64,000 bases of DNA, from NCBI GenBank assembly GCA_038125265.1, contig JAYPDM010000002.1, positions 1 to 64,000 of the forward strand. Reading direction: 5' to 3'. A program made the position numbers and the translations under genes. Shown here piece by piece: positions 53,191 to 62,585 of the stretch. The notes beneath the pieces were generated by a model, which saw only the letters and a list, made by a program, of their open reading frames with translations, did not search any database and was not told the DNA's origin. The DNA comes from JAURFX01 sp038125265. Its GTDB lineage: Bacteria; Pseudomonadota; Gammaproteobacteria; Steroidobacterales; Rariloculaceae. Position 1 is the first letter of the stretch. Each line of letters begins with the position of its first letter.

Positions 53191-55020
53191 ATGAGCACTG
53201 AGAGACACCCGCTGAGCAATCAATCGGTCAGCGGGGCAGATAAAATAGTTCAAATTCTCGCCGATCAGGGTGTTGATACACTATTTGGGTATAGTGGCGG
53301 TGCCATATTACCTGTATTTGATGCAGTTTTTAGATTTAACCAGACTAATAAAAACGCAGATGGAAGTGAAGTACTCCCAATGGTTGTTCCAGCTAATGAG
53401 CAAGGCGCTGGTTTCATGGCATCTGGATATGCCCGAGCTTCCGGCAAACCTGGCGTTGTCATCGTGACGTCAGGGCCAGGCGCTACAAATTGCGTGACCC
53501 CGATCAGGGATGCAATGGCAGATTCAATACCGATGATTATAATTTCTGGTCAGGTATCTACTGGAGCTATTGGTACAGATGCTTTTCAGGAAGCTCCTGT
53601 AAATTCTTTAATGGGATCTATAGCAAAGCATGTATTTTTAGTCACAGATCCAGAAAAATTAGAAGCTACCGTTAGGACGGCTTTTTTCATTGCGAGCTCA
53701 GGACGACCAGGACCGGTGGTAATTGATATTCCTAAAGATATCCAAAACCATGTTTCACTTTTCGAAGAGGATAGCTTATTGGACCTATCGGGCTATAAAG
53801 ATCGCGTTGAAAAAATTAGCAAAAATAGGATGTCTGAGGCGCAGTCCAGAGATTTTTATGCCATTTTAAAGGATTCAAAAAAACCTTTGATTTATGCTGG
53901 TGGTGGCAGTATTCATGCCAATATCAGCGAAGAACTAAAAGCACTTTGTGAAAATCTAAATATACCGATTGTTACCACCCTTATGGGTATAGGCGTTATT
54001 AGTACAGAACATAAAAATTGTCTCAACATGTTGGGAATGCATGGAGCAGCCTATGCAAACTATGCGATTGATGACTGTGATGTACTGATTGCTATAGGCT
54101 CAAGATTTGATGATCGAGTGGCTGGAGATCCGCCTGAATTCGCACCGACGGCAAAAAAAATCATGCATTTTGATATTGATCCCTCGGAGATCAATAAAGT
54201 TAAGGGAGTAGATTTTTATTTCCTGGGTGACATCAAACAAGCCATTGCCGATCTAAATCAATATCATAATGAGAGCAATCTAGGATTAGATTTTACTGCC
54301 TGGCTAAAAGAGTGCCAAGAAAACAAGAATAAATATGCCATGAACTATGACAAGAACAGCAGTCTCATCCAGCCTTATGCTGTTATTGAAAAAATCAATG
54401 AACTAACAAAGGGTAATGCCATTATTTCAACCGGGGTCGGTCAACATCAAATGTGGGCTGCCCAATACGCCTCATTTCATAAGCCACGTCTCTGGTTAAC
54501 ATCAGGCAGTATGGGGACCATGGGCTTTGGTCTGCCTGCAGCGATTGGTGCTCAATTCGCGAGACCCGATGCTTTAGTTATTGATATCGATGGAGATGGA
54601 AGCATCAGAATGAATATCGGTGAATTAGAGACAGCCTCTTCCTATAATCTTCCCATAAAAGTTCTTCTGCTCAATAATCTTGGAGATGGAATGGTTATGC
54701 AATGGCAGAGAATGTTTTATCAATCCAGAATGTCAGCAAGCGACAAATCACTTAGAAAAAAAGACTTTATCAAAACTGCACAGGCTGATGGATTTGATCT
54801 TGCACTTAGGGTCACAGAAAATAAAGAGCTTGATTCAGCTCTGAAACAATTTATTGAGCATAAAGGTCCTGCTTTTCTTGAGGTGCTCATTGATCCTGAG
54901 GCAAGTGTGCTGCCAATGGTTCCACCGGGTCAGTCTTATAAGCATATGGTGACTGGTGATTTTATTCCAAACAGGTACGAGGAGTCTGATAAAGAAGTTG
55001 ATAGCTCCGCTATGTTCTAA
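53191..55020 (+). CDS. ilvB: Acetolactate synthase large (catalytic) subunit
   Basis: 609 residues, longer than the usual about 570 because of a few short insertions (for example NKNADGSEVL near residue 55). Thiamine-diphosphate enzyme: catalytic Glu in PANEQGAGFMASGYARA, FGYSGGAILPVFD at the start, SGPGATN, and the TPP/Mg motif DIDGDGSIRMN...NN. Makes acetolactate or acetohydroxybutyrate for branched-chain amino acids. Convergent with bioA with a four-base overlap. Confidence 0.94.
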   Translation: MSTERHPLSNQSVSGADKIVQILADQGVDTLFGYSGGAILPVFDAVFRFNQTNKNADGSEVLPMVVPANEQGAGFMASGYARASGKPGVVIVTSGPGATNCVTPIRDAMADSIPMIIISGQVSTGAIGTDAFQEAPVNSLMGSIAKHVFLVTDPEKLEATVRTAFFIASSGRPGPVVIDIPKDIQNHVSLFEEDSLLDLSGYKDRVEKISKNRMSEAQSRDFYAILKDSKKPLIYAGGGSIHANISEELKALCENLNIPIVTTLMGIGVISTEHKNCLNMLGMHGAAYANYAIDDCDVLIAIGSRFDDRVAGDPPEFAPTAKKIMHFDIDPSEINKVKGVDFYFLGDIKQAIADLNQYHNESNLGLDFTAWLKECQENKNKYAMNYDKNSSLIQPYAVIEKINELTKGNAIISTGVGQHQMWAAQYASFHKPRLWLTSGSMGTMGFGLPAAIGAQFARPDALVIDIDGDGSIRMNIGELETASSYNLPIKVLLLNNLGDGMVMQWQRMFYQSRMSASDKSLRKKDFIKTAQADGFDLALRVTENKELDSALKQFIEHKGPAFLEVLIDPEASVLPMVPPGQSYKHMVTGDFIPNRYEESDKEVDSSAMF

Positions 55021-56255
55021 TTTATTTTTTGTATTATTTGCTCTATCGCTTTAATCAGCTTCTCTAAAGAGCTCTTATCAATATTTAAAGAAGGCATAAT
55101 ATAAATAACATTATTAAGGGGCCTAATCCAAACCCCCTCTTCGAGGAAGTAAGCTCGTAATTGAATTAAATCTGTATGTCTGCTTAACTCAATGGCAGCC
55201 ATCGCACCCATGCATCTTATTTCTTTTACTATTGAATACTTTAATAGATCGTTCAAGCTGGCTTTACAAAATGCTTCAATATCCCTCGCTTGTTCTAATC
55301 TAGGCTCTTCCTCAAATATCTCTATTGATGCCAAGGCGGCACTGCATGCAAGTGGATTCCCACAATAAGTTGGTCCATGCATAAATGCATCTTCATAATC
55401 TTCCGTTAAAAAGGATTCGTAAATTTTTTTGCTCGCAACAGTTGCAGCCAATGGTAGCGTGCCACCAGTAAGCGCCTTAGATAGTGTAATAATATCAGGC
55501 ACTATATTAGTGTGTTGATAAGCAAACAACTTGCCAGTTCTTCCAAAGCCTGTAGCAATTTCATCAAAAATTACAATCAGGTTATGCTTTCTAGCAAGCC
55601 TTACAATTCTCTCCAAGATGCTTACATCATGTAATTTCATACCGCCAGCTGCCTGTAATATAGGCTCAATGATTATGGCAGCTGTATGATCGGAGACGCT
55701 CTCGATAAAACTTTCTAAATGACTAAAGTCGGGCTCGGAGCTTGGAATATCAAGGACATACTGCTTAATGAGGCTATCATTAAATCTTGCATGCATGCCC
55801 TCGTTTGGATCACAAACCGACATGGCCGCAAAGGTATCACCATGATACCCATTATTAAATGAAATAAATTTCTTTTTTTCTGGTTGCTTACAATTTTGAA
55901 AATACTGGATAGCCATTTTCATTGCAATTTCAACAGAAACTGAACCGGACTCCGAGAAGAAAACATGTTCTAATGGGGCATCGAGTAAATCTGTAAGCTT
56001 TTTAGACAAATTAAGTGCAGGGTCATGCACGATTCCCCCAAGCATTATATGGGGCATTTTTTTCATTTGAGCGATCACCCGTTCCTCAATTTTCTTATGA
56101 CGATATCCATGGCATGCTGTCCACCACGAGGCAATACCATCGATCAGTGTGCTTCCATCTTTTAATACAATCGTTGTACCATAAGCTTCCTCAGCATGAA
56201 TAAAGCTCTTTTGGGTTTTCATTTGTGTATAAGGCAGCCAAAGGTGATCAATCAT
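55017..56255 (-). CDS. bioA: Adenosylmethionine-8-amino-7-oxononanoate aminotransferase
   Basis: 412 residues. Class III aminotransferase: IDGIASWWTACHGY at the start, FFSESGSVSVEIAMKMA, NNGYHGDTFAAMSVC, IFDEIATGFGRTG, and PLP-Lys in TLSKALTGG; MHGPTYCGNPLACS is BioA-specific. Biotin synthesis, antepenultimate step. Divergent from the phosphohexomutase-bioF-bioD run. Confidence 0.94.
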   Translation of the reverse strand: MIDHLWLPYTQMKTQKSFIHAEEAYGTTIVLKDGSTLIDGIASWWTACHGYRHKKIEERVIAQMKKMPHIMLGGIVHDPALNLSKKLTDLLDAPLEHVFFSESGSVSVEIAMKMAIQYFQNCKQPEKKKFISFNNGYHGDTFAAMSVCDPNEGMHARFNDSLIKQYVLDIPSSEPDFSHLESFIESVSDHTAAIIIEPILQAAGGMKLHDVSILERIVRLARKHNLIVIFDEIATGFGRTGKLFAYQHTNIVPDIITLSKALTGGTLPLAATVASKKIYESFLTEDYEDAFMHGPTYCGNPLACSAALASIEIFEEEPRLEQARDIEAFCKASLNDLLKYSIVKEIRCMGAMAAIELSRHTDLIQLRAYFLEEGVWIRPLNNVIYIMPSLNIDKSSLEKLIKAIEQIIQKIN

Positions 56256-56308
56256 GTTTTATATTTTAAATAAACTATAATTAGAAACAAAATGAAGGAT
56301 TAAAAATT

Positions 56309-57661
56309 ATGGATTTTTCTTGCTTTAAAGCCTACGACATCAGAGGAGTCTATCAAGAAAATTTTGATGAGAGCTTAGCTGCGGATGTAGCAAGAGCAAT
56401 GGCTACTTTTCTCCATGCAAATGCAATCGTTATCGGTCATGATATTCGCTCAAGCTCCCCTTCAATCCATAAGGCAATGAAGGATGCCTTAAATAATATG
56501 GGAGTCAATACTTATGATATTGGCCTGTGTGGAAGTGAAATGGTTTATTTTGCCTCCAGTAATCTTGAGGTCGAGGGTGGCATCATGATCACTGCGAGCC
56601 ATAATCCAAAAAATTATAACGGTCTAAAACTTGTTAGGAAAAATGCGGTGCCTATTGGAAGTGATAGTGGCCTCCAAGATATTAAGGAGATAATAAATTC
56701 TAAAAACAATCTTAAAAATGCGTCTGACATATTAGGAAAAAATGAGCAGGTTGATATTTCATCAGCTTACATAAATCACCTTATGAGCTACAGCAATCCA
56801 GAAAAATTGGCTCCCCTAAAAATTGTTACAAATGCAGGTAATGGCTGTGCAGGCCCCTACCTAGACATGCTTGAGACTAAGTTACCCTTTGAGTTCATTA
56901 AACTAAATAATGTGCCTGACGCTGATTTTCCAAATGATGTACCAAACCCTATGCTGATTGAGCAACAGAAAATTGTGGGCAGTGCGGTGATAGAGAATAA
57001 TGCGGATTTTGGTATTGCCTGGGACGGCGACTTTGATCGATGCTTCTTCTTTGATGAAAATGGACGTTTTATTGATGGCTATTACCTGGTAGGTTTACTT
57101 GCCGAGCACTTTATAAAAGATAATCCCCATCAAAGGATTGTCTATGAGCCAAGGGTCGTCTGGAATACGGAGGAAATTATCCATCAATACCAAGGAAAGC
57201 CCATACTTTCAAAATCCGGTCATGCTTTTATCAAAAGAAAGATGAAGGAAGAAAATGCTATTTTTGGTGGAGAGATGAGCGGACATTACTATTTTAGAAA
57301 CTTTTCCTACGCGGATAGCGGCATGATTCCATGGATTATTATTGCTGAAATCCTTTCTGTATCGGGGATAAGTTTTTCACAGCTCATTAATAAAAGAATT
57401 GAGTCGTTTCCCTCTTCGGGAGAGATTAATTTTAAAGTTAAAGACACTGCTAAAGTTATTACTGAACTTAAAAATCGATATGAAGATGCTAACCAAATAA
57501 ATGAAATCGATGGCATCTCGATGGAATTTGAGGACTGGCGATTTAACGTGAGAGCGTCAAATACTGAACCATTGTTACGTCTAAACATAGAAGCTAAAAA
57601 TAATACGCAACTTGTCACCGCCAAGGTCGAAGAGCTTTCGGATTTCATCGTCTCAATCTAA
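56309..57661 (+). CDS. Phosphomannomutase/phosphoglucomutase
   Basis: 450 residues, AlgC/ManB type. FKAYDIRGVY at the start, phosphoserine loop TASHNPKNYNG, metal loop WDGDFDRCFF, sugar-binding GGEMSGHYYF, and phosphate-binding RASNTEPLLR. Supplies mannose-1-P or glucose-1-P for envelope polysaccharide. One base separates it from bioF, which begins with GTG, so it shares an operon with biotin genes without an obvious metabolic tie. Confidence 0.92.
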   Translation: MDFSCFKAYDIRGVYQENFDESLAADVARAMATFLHANAIVIGHDIRSSSPSIHKAMKDALNNMGVNTYDIGLCGSEMVYFASSNLEVEGGIMITASHNPKNYNGLKLVRKNAVPIGSDSGLQDIKEIINSKNNLKNASDILGKNEQVDISSAYINHLMSYSNPEKLAPLKIVTNAGNGCAGPYLDMLETKLPFEFIKLNNVPDADFPNDVPNPMLIEQQKIVGSAVIENNADFGIAWDGDFDRCFFFDENGRFIDGYYLVGLLAEHFIKDNPHQRIVYEPRVVWNTEEIIHQYQGKPILSKSGHAFIKRKMKEENAIFGGEMSGHYYFRNFSYADSGMIPWIIIAEILSVSGISFSQLINKRIESFPSSGEINFKVKDTAKVITELKNRYEDANQINEIDGISMEFEDWRFNVRASNTEPLLRLNIEAKNNTQLVTAKVEELSDFIVSI

Positions 57662-57662
57662 C

Positions 57663-58811
57663 GTGAGTAATTCTTCAGACTTTAAAGACAAGATCAGTGA
57701 GATTCTTCAGTCTCTCAAAGTAAAAAATCAATACAGAACTTTGACAAAAATATCCTCGCAAGGCCCAACTGTTAGTATCGATGGTAAGTCCTATGTGTCT
57801 TTTGCCAGCAATGATTATCTAGGGCTCTCAATAGATAAAGAGATTATCCAGCAGGCCCAGAGAATTTTTCAAGACCATGGCATTGGATCGGGATCATCCC
57901 GACTGGTTTCAGGAAATCATGATCTGTATGAAGAACTTGAGAGCTCTATAGCAACTTTCAAGAATAGTGAAGGTTGTCTGGTTTTTGGGAGTGGTTATCT
58001 TGCAAACCTTGGAGTAATACAATCTCTAATGGATTCAGATGATCTTATCTTACTGGATCGATTAAGTCATAACTCATTACTTAGTTCAGCAAAGCTTACA
58101 AAATCAACTTTAAAAATTTTTGAGCATAATTCATTAACCTCTTTATCTAATCGTCTTGAAAAATATAGAAAAAATTATCGTAACTGCCTTGTCGTCACAG
58201 AGAGTGTTTTTAGTATGGATGGGGATTTATCCCCTTACGATCATCTTCAGGAAATCTGTAGTCAGCACAGCGCAACATTAATGATAGATGATGCTCATGG
58301 TTTGGGAGTAATAAACAATGGGAAAGGAGCTTCGTTCGGGCATGCACTGCCTTCAAATATTATTTTGACTGGGACCCTCTCAAAGGCTATTGGTTCCTAT
58401 GGGGGCTATGTCTGTGCAAATACCAGTGTAATTGATCTCCTTATAAATAAAGCAAATACACTTATTTACTCAACATCCCTTCCACCTTTCGTCATTGCCG
58501 CAGCGAATCTCTCATTAAAGAAAATTAGAGAAAATGGTGAAATTGTAAAAACTTTAAGCGAAAAGATTGATTTATTTAAGCAATCCATTGGTATAGATTC
58601 AGATTCAGCAATTTTTCCCTTTAAGTTTAATGACGAACAAGATGCGATCAATGCTAGTGATCATCTGAAGAAATTTGGATTTTTTGTTCCCGCAATTAGA
58701 CCCCCAACGGTGCCTAAGAATGGCTCTAGGTTGAGGTTTTCAATTTCTGCTATTCATGATGAACATTCACTCAAAAGATGTGCTGAAGTACTTTTAGATT
58801 ATGTCTCATAA
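57663..58811 (+). CDS. bioF: 8-amino-7-oxononanoate synthase
   Basis: 382 residues from the GTG at 57663; the longer frame overlaps the mutase gene. PLP enzyme of the alpha-oxoamine synthase family: FASNDYLGLS, GSGSSRLVSGNHDLYEELE, MIDDAHGLGVI, and the PLP-Lys in GTLSKAIGSYGGY. Condenses pimeloyl-thioester with alanine. Overlaps bioD by 11 bases. Confidence 0.93.
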   Translation: MSNSSDFKDKISEILQSLKVKNQYRTLTKISSQGPTVSIDGKSYVSFASNDYLGLSIDKEIIQQAQRIFQDHGIGSGSSRLVSGNHDLYEELESSIATFKNSEGCLVFGSGYLANLGVIQSLMDSDDLILLDRLSHNSLLSSAKLTKSTLKIFEHNSLTSLSNRLEKYRKNYRNCLVVTESVFSMDGDLSPYDHLQEICSQHSATLMIDDAHGLGVINNGKGASFGHALPSNIILTGTLSKAIGSYGGYVCANTSVIDLLINKANTLIYSTSLPPFVIAAANLSLKKIRENGEIVKTLSEKIDLFKQSIGIDSDSAIFPFKFNDEQDAINASDHLKKFGFFVPAIRPPTVPKNGSRLRFSISAIHDEHSLKRCAEVLLDYVS

Positions 58812-59421
58812 TGTATTTATTACTGGTACGGGTACTGATATTGGTAAAACCTATTACTTCTGTAGCCTATTAAAGAGGCTTGTAAAACAAAAAATTAGCG
58901 TACGCGCCCTCAAGCCTATACTCTCGGGCATTGATAAGAACAATATCTATAATTCTGATACAGGCAGAATATTAGAGTCTTTAAAATTACCTCTAACCAT
59001 GGAAAATTTTATAAAGGTTACCCCGTGGTATTTTGTTGAGGCAGTCTCCCCCCATATAGCAGCACGCGAAGAAGGAAAAGTTATCAAATATGATGATGTA
59101 TTAGATTTTTGCCAACCTGATAAAAAATGTGAGTTTCAATTTATTGAGGGTGCAGGAGGGCTTATGTCTCCCATCACGCAAGATCAGACGAACTTAGATC
59201 TGATTAAAGATTTGAAAATCCCAGTAATATTGATTTCTGGAAATTATCTTGGGGCGATATCACACCTACAAACTGCCATTGAATGTCTCAATTATTACGA
59301 TATTCCCATAGACAAGATTATCCTCAATGAATCTATATTTCCTGCGATAGGATTGACTGAACTCAAGGAAATGATTAATCAAAAATATAATGAAGCTATT
59401 GAGTGCTTGGAACGAATTTAG
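58801..59421 (+). CDS. bioD: Dethiobiotin synthetase
   Basis: 206 residues. P-loop ITGTGTDIGKTY at the start, LKPILSG with the substrate Lys, and EGAGGLMSPI. Closes the ureido ring of dethiobiotin. bioA, bioF and bioD are here, but bioB, bioC and bioH are not in the window. Confidence 0.92.
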   Translation: MSHNVFITGTGTDIGKTYYFCSLLKRLVKQKISVRALKPILSGIDKNNIYNSDTGRILESLKLPLTMENFIKVTPWYFVEAVSPHIAAREEGKVIKYDDVLDFCQPDKKCEFQFIEGAGGLMSPITQDQTNLDLIKDLKIPVILISGNYLGAISHLQTAIECLNYYDIPIDKIILNESIFPAIGLTELKEMINQKYNEAIECLERI

Positions 59422-59460
59422 TATCTAGCCTGTAAAAGGGTTACCATTTAGTGGAAGTAG

Positions 59461-59640
59461 TCAAATCCTCTCGAGATAGGCTTGGCAGGGAGCAGGATCA
59501 ACCTGTATTGTTCCATTTATGATGCATTCCTCTTCCATGACATTGCCGGAGGAATCCTTAAGTATTCGATATTGAATTTCAGAATCCTCAGAACATCCTA
59601 ATAAAAGCGTTATAAGATAAATGAAATATATTTTTCTCAT
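59461..59640 (-). CDS. Small lipoprotein
   Basis: 59 residues read by eye: start ATG at 59640, stop TGA at 59463-59461. MRKIYFIYLITLLLGC has a charged start, a hydrophobic core and an LLGC lipobox with Cys16; Ser and two acidic residues follow. The mature part has two more Cys (39 and 52), which could form a disulfide. No function known. Downstream of the OmpA-like gene on the same strand beyond a hairpin. Confidence 0.6.
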   Translation of the reverse strand: MRKIYFIYLITLLLGCSEDSEIQYRILKDSSGNVMEEECIINGTIQVDPAPCQAYLERI

Positions 59641-59651
59641 AGCCCATTATA

Positions 59652-59692
59652 GAAAACACTGCTGAGATCTACTAGATCCCAACAGTGTTTTC
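59652..59692. terminator. Terminator hairpin between the OmpA-like and lipoprotein genes
   Basis: A perfect 10-bp outer stem (GAAAACACTG at 59652-59661, CAGTGTTTTC at 59683-59692) surrounds a smaller inner repeat GATCT/AGATC. It lies ten bases after the OmpA-like stop. T-rich runs are short on both sides, so strength is uncertain. Confidence 0.6.
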
Positions 59693-59702
59693 ATTCCCAT
59701 TG

Positions 59703-60422
59703 CTAATTTATATTTTGGGCTCTCGTCTCTGTAATGAGCTCAACATTTAAGGAAATATTGGCTTTTCTATCAAAAGCCATTAGCTCTGGGTTTTCATTGC
59801 TATAAATAGCTTGCGACTCACCATATGGAGTTGTAACTATGGTATTTGGATTGATTCCGTTTTCTATCAAAAATTCTCTTACTGCTAATGCACGAGCTTC
59901 TGATAGTCTCAAATTTTCATCCTGAGTACCTCGATAATCAGCATAACCATCAATATAGAGAGTTACTTTGGCTGGTAACATACTCAACTCTTCAATGGCT
60001 TGAATGATATTCACAAATGATTCTAGTTTGACGCTACCTGCTTGCGATAAATTTGATTCATTTGAAGAAAATAAAAGATCTTCTGAAAAATCATTTGATA
60101 GGCTTTGATATAAGTTAAGGATATTATTTCGAAATTCCTGATTATGACTGTAAAGTTGATTTACCTCGCTTGTTAATATTGAAATTTGTGAACTTTGCAT
60201 ATCTTCTCTCGCTTCAAGTTCATTAATTTTTTGTTTTTCTAGATCATCCTGCTCTCCATAGTAAATACCTATAGTGCTGCCAATGACGCTGCATACTGGC
60301 CCACAAGCCAATGCTCCTAAAACCATACCTGAACCTAAGCCTAACCGCTCCGATTCATGTGCAGGATTAGCCTGAACAACTGAGAAGATGGTTAGTAACA
60401 ATAAAAAGATAATTTTTTTCAT
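59703..60422 (-). CDS. OmpA-like envelope protein with glycine-zipper N-terminus
   Basis: 239 residues; AGGAGG SD. Signal peptide ending VQANP, a Gly/Ala-rich segment GLGSGMVLGALACGPVCSVIGSTIG, a coiled-coil (about 55-115) and a C-terminal OmpA/peptidoglycan-binding domain (DGYADYRGTQDENLRLSEARALAVREFL...). The layout resembles sortase-associated OmpA-like proteins such as PdsO, but no sortase is visible. 78 bases downstream of the VWA genes on the same strand; it could anchor that machine to peptidoglycan. Confidence 0.75.
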   Translation of the reverse strand: MKKIIFLLLLTIFSVVQANPAHESERLGLGSGMVLGALACGPVCSVIGSTIGIYYGEQDDLEKQKINELEAREDMQSSQISILTSEVNQLYSHNQEFRNNILNLYQSLSNDFSEDLLFSSNESNLSQAGSVKLESFVNIIQAIEELSMLPAKVTLYIDGYADYRGTQDENLRLSEARALAVREFLIENGINPNTIVTTPYGESQAIYSNENPELMAFDRKANISLNVELITETRAQNIN

Positions 60423-60500
60423 AGAACCTCCTAATTTTTATAAAAGGATAGTTCTTATTTGAAGATGAATAGTGAATAAATTATGTAAAAAAAATGTGAT

Positions 60501-61493
60501 TTAGATGGATGGTAGCGCTACAAAGGTTCCACCATTTCTTTGGCATAGTTCTCTCATTAAAACTGCAAATCGAGCTGCCGTTAAGAGCTCCCCTCCCGTG
60601 ACTTCAAAGTAGACTGGAAATGCAACGGCATGTATCCTCACCAAAGGCAATCCCTCAGAATTGGATTGATTTCTACGTGCCACCTCTTGAACAACTGAAT
60701 TAATTGATCCGCTTGAAAAATCATCACTGTAGACATAAATGCTGATTCTCTTTTCTGGATCATAAAAAGTACTCACAGCCTCAATGATTCCCTCCTGTGG
60801 GCTGGAATTAGAAAATGAGTTCCAACTCCTCAATGCATTAATAATAGACTCTCTACCTCCAGGGGTATCCGGTATCCATTCGTTACGATAGCTCCTAAAA
60901 AGATAATCGCCCATATCATTGAGCACTTGAATGCCCTGTATCTCGGGATAAATCTCCAAAGTCTCTCTGATCTGTTGTTCTACCCTGCTCCATGCGTACC
61001 TTCGCATGCTTCCTGAAGTATCAATAATAAAGATTATGTATTCACTGTCGACAGGGATACCACCTATCACATTATTCTGAATGAATTCCTGTCTTTCTGA
61101 GAGCAATGCCATTTCATCAGAAAGTGTTTGTCTTGCCTGAGCCAGCTGTCCTGCAGTATCCGATAAGATTCTTGCTGTTGCCTCATTTTCTGAAAATTCC
61201 GTGGTAATTTGAGCCAGTCTAGTATTTATCCTCTCTGTTTCATCTTCTTGATTCATTATAAGATTTTCAAGATCCTCTCTTTCTTCTTGAAGTGACTGGA
61301 TCATTCTCACCACATCATCAAGCTGTGTCTCAATTAGCGTCAAGCTTTCGGTGCTTTGCTCAATTTCCTCAGATAGCCTTACGGGCTCAAACATTTTAGT
61401 AATTACCAGTAGCAAGATAATCCCACCAAAGCCGCAGCAAATACAGTCTAAAAAAGACAATGAGGTTGATTCATTCTCTCTTCGTTTTCTCAT
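60501..61493 (-). CDS. Membrane-anchored VWA protein 2, ExbD/TolR-like N-terminus
   Basis: 330 residues. A basic start (MRKRREN) leads into SLSFLDCICCGFGGIILLLV, one membrane helix with Asp16 at its beginning, as in ExbD, TolR and MotB. A long coiled-coil (about 40-135) follows. The VWA domain (from about 150) has the MIDAS motif DTSGS at Asp158, Ser160, Ser162 and a later Asp in YVYSDDFS; the MIDAS Thr appears replaced. Its ATG overlaps the stop of VWA protein 1 as ATGA. Probable stator or effector subunit with the TolQ-like channel. Confidence 0.8.
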   Translation of the reverse strand: MRKRRENESTSLSFLDCICCGFGGIILLLVITKMFEPVRLSEEIEQSTESLTLIETQLDDVVRMIQSLQEEREDLENLIMNQEDETERINTRLAQITTEFSENEATARILSDTAGQLAQARQTLSDEMALLSERQEFIQNNVIGGIPVDSEYIIFIIDTSGSMRRYAWSRVEQQIRETLEIYPEIQGIQVLNDMGDYLFRSYRNEWIPDTPGGRESIINALRSWNSFSNSSPQEGIIEAVSTFYDPEKRISIYVYSDDFSSGSINSVVQEVARRNQSNSEGLPLVRIHAVAFPVYFEVTGGELLTAARFAVLMRELCQRNGGTFVALPSI

Positions 61494-62581
61494 GGCCAGT
61501 CCTCTGAGGGTGCCATCATTGATCCACCGGTATTGAGCGAAAGCAACCAGTATGCCGGGGCTGCCTGAGGATCTCCTTCCATAGGGTACAAAATGACATT
61601 CATTGGGATATTTCTTGGTAATTGTCTAACCGCCCTAGAAAAATACTCAAGTCTCTCTCTTCCTGAAACACCCGGCCTTTGGGGTTCGATTTCACCGATG
61701 GTCGGTAAGCCATCAACTAATAAAAAAATATTATCTGGTTTTGGATTTAAATTTCTAACACTGCTAAATGCACTATGTAGGCTTGTTCCTCCGGTAGGTA
61801 TTGTCTCTCTTAGGCGATTTACCGCATCATTTAGTTGAGAGCCATCATTTACTTGGTGCCATTGATCGACCCCCCCTTCAAACAATGACCAGCTAGACTC
61901 ATTAAAAGCAATAATTTGTATATTTGTGCCGGGATCAATTTGAGCCGTTAACCAGTCAACCGTATCAACTGCTTGTATCCATTTCTTTGCAGAAACCTGT
62001 GAGTCTCTATCCATGTTCCGAATTCTAAAAATATCAATAAGATTTCTTGCTAACATGCTGGTTGAAGCATCAATCAAGATCACGATATTCTGCCCGGACA
62101 TTCTTAATCCAGTAAGGTATTGTCTATTGCCATCTCCCCTAACTTCCCTGATTCGGTCGCCGACCCTATCTGCGTCTATGCTGTTTGCGGAAAGGGCCTC
62201 ATTTTCATTTTGCAGAGATTCAATTTCTTCCTCAATGGATGATACAGAATCTTGTAGCTCCTGATTTTCGGCAATCAATACCTCGAGCTCGATAACTGCA
62301 TCCTGTAATTCAGCAATCATTTGATCCCTAAATGCACTTGACGCAGCAACCTCTTCGAGTAGCTGTATGACATTCTCCTGCTCTTCCTCTAAAGTAATTT
62401 CTGCAGAACTCAGTCTTAATTGGTAACGTTCTATTTGGTCTTGATTAAGCTCCAGAGCGACCCGAGTTCTCTCGTCCATGTTCGCATTTATGATCATAAA
62501 GAAGAGAATGACTGCACCAAAACCACAAGTCATAGCATCCAAAAAGGATAACGAAAAAACATTAACAGCTCTTCTGGCCAT
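61490..62581 (-). CDS. Membrane-anchored VWA protein 1, ExbD/TolR-like N-terminus
   Basis: 363 residues. The N-terminus NVFSLSFLDAMTCGFGAVILFFMI shares SLSFLDxxxCGFGxxIL with protein 2, with Asp15 at the membrane edge. Coiled-coil at about 45-130. The VWA domain has a full MIDAS: DASTS (Asp171, Ser173, Ser175), Thr in PTGGTSLHSA, Asp in FLLVDGLPT. Metal-dependent binding of a protein ligand in the periplasm is expected. Starts four bases after the channel gene. Confidence 0.82.
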   Translation of the reverse strand: MARRAVNVFSLSFLDAMTCGFGAVILFFMIINANMDERTRVALELNQDQIERYQLRLSSAEITLEEEQENVIQLLEEVAASSAFRDQMIAELQDAVIELEVLIAENQELQDSVSSIEEEIESLQNENEALSANSIDADRVGDRIREVRGDGNRQYLTGLRMSGQNIVILIDASTSMLARNLIDIFRIRNMDRDSQVSAKKWIQAVDTVDWLTAQIDPGTNIQIIAFNESSWSLFEGGVDQWHQVNDGSQLNDAVNRLRETIPTGGTSLHSAFSSVRNLNPKPDNIFLLVDGLPTIGEIEPQRPGVSGRERLEYFSRAVRQLPRNIPMNVILYPMEGDPQAAPAYWLLSLNTGGSMMAPSEDWP

Positions 62582-62585
62582 CTAA

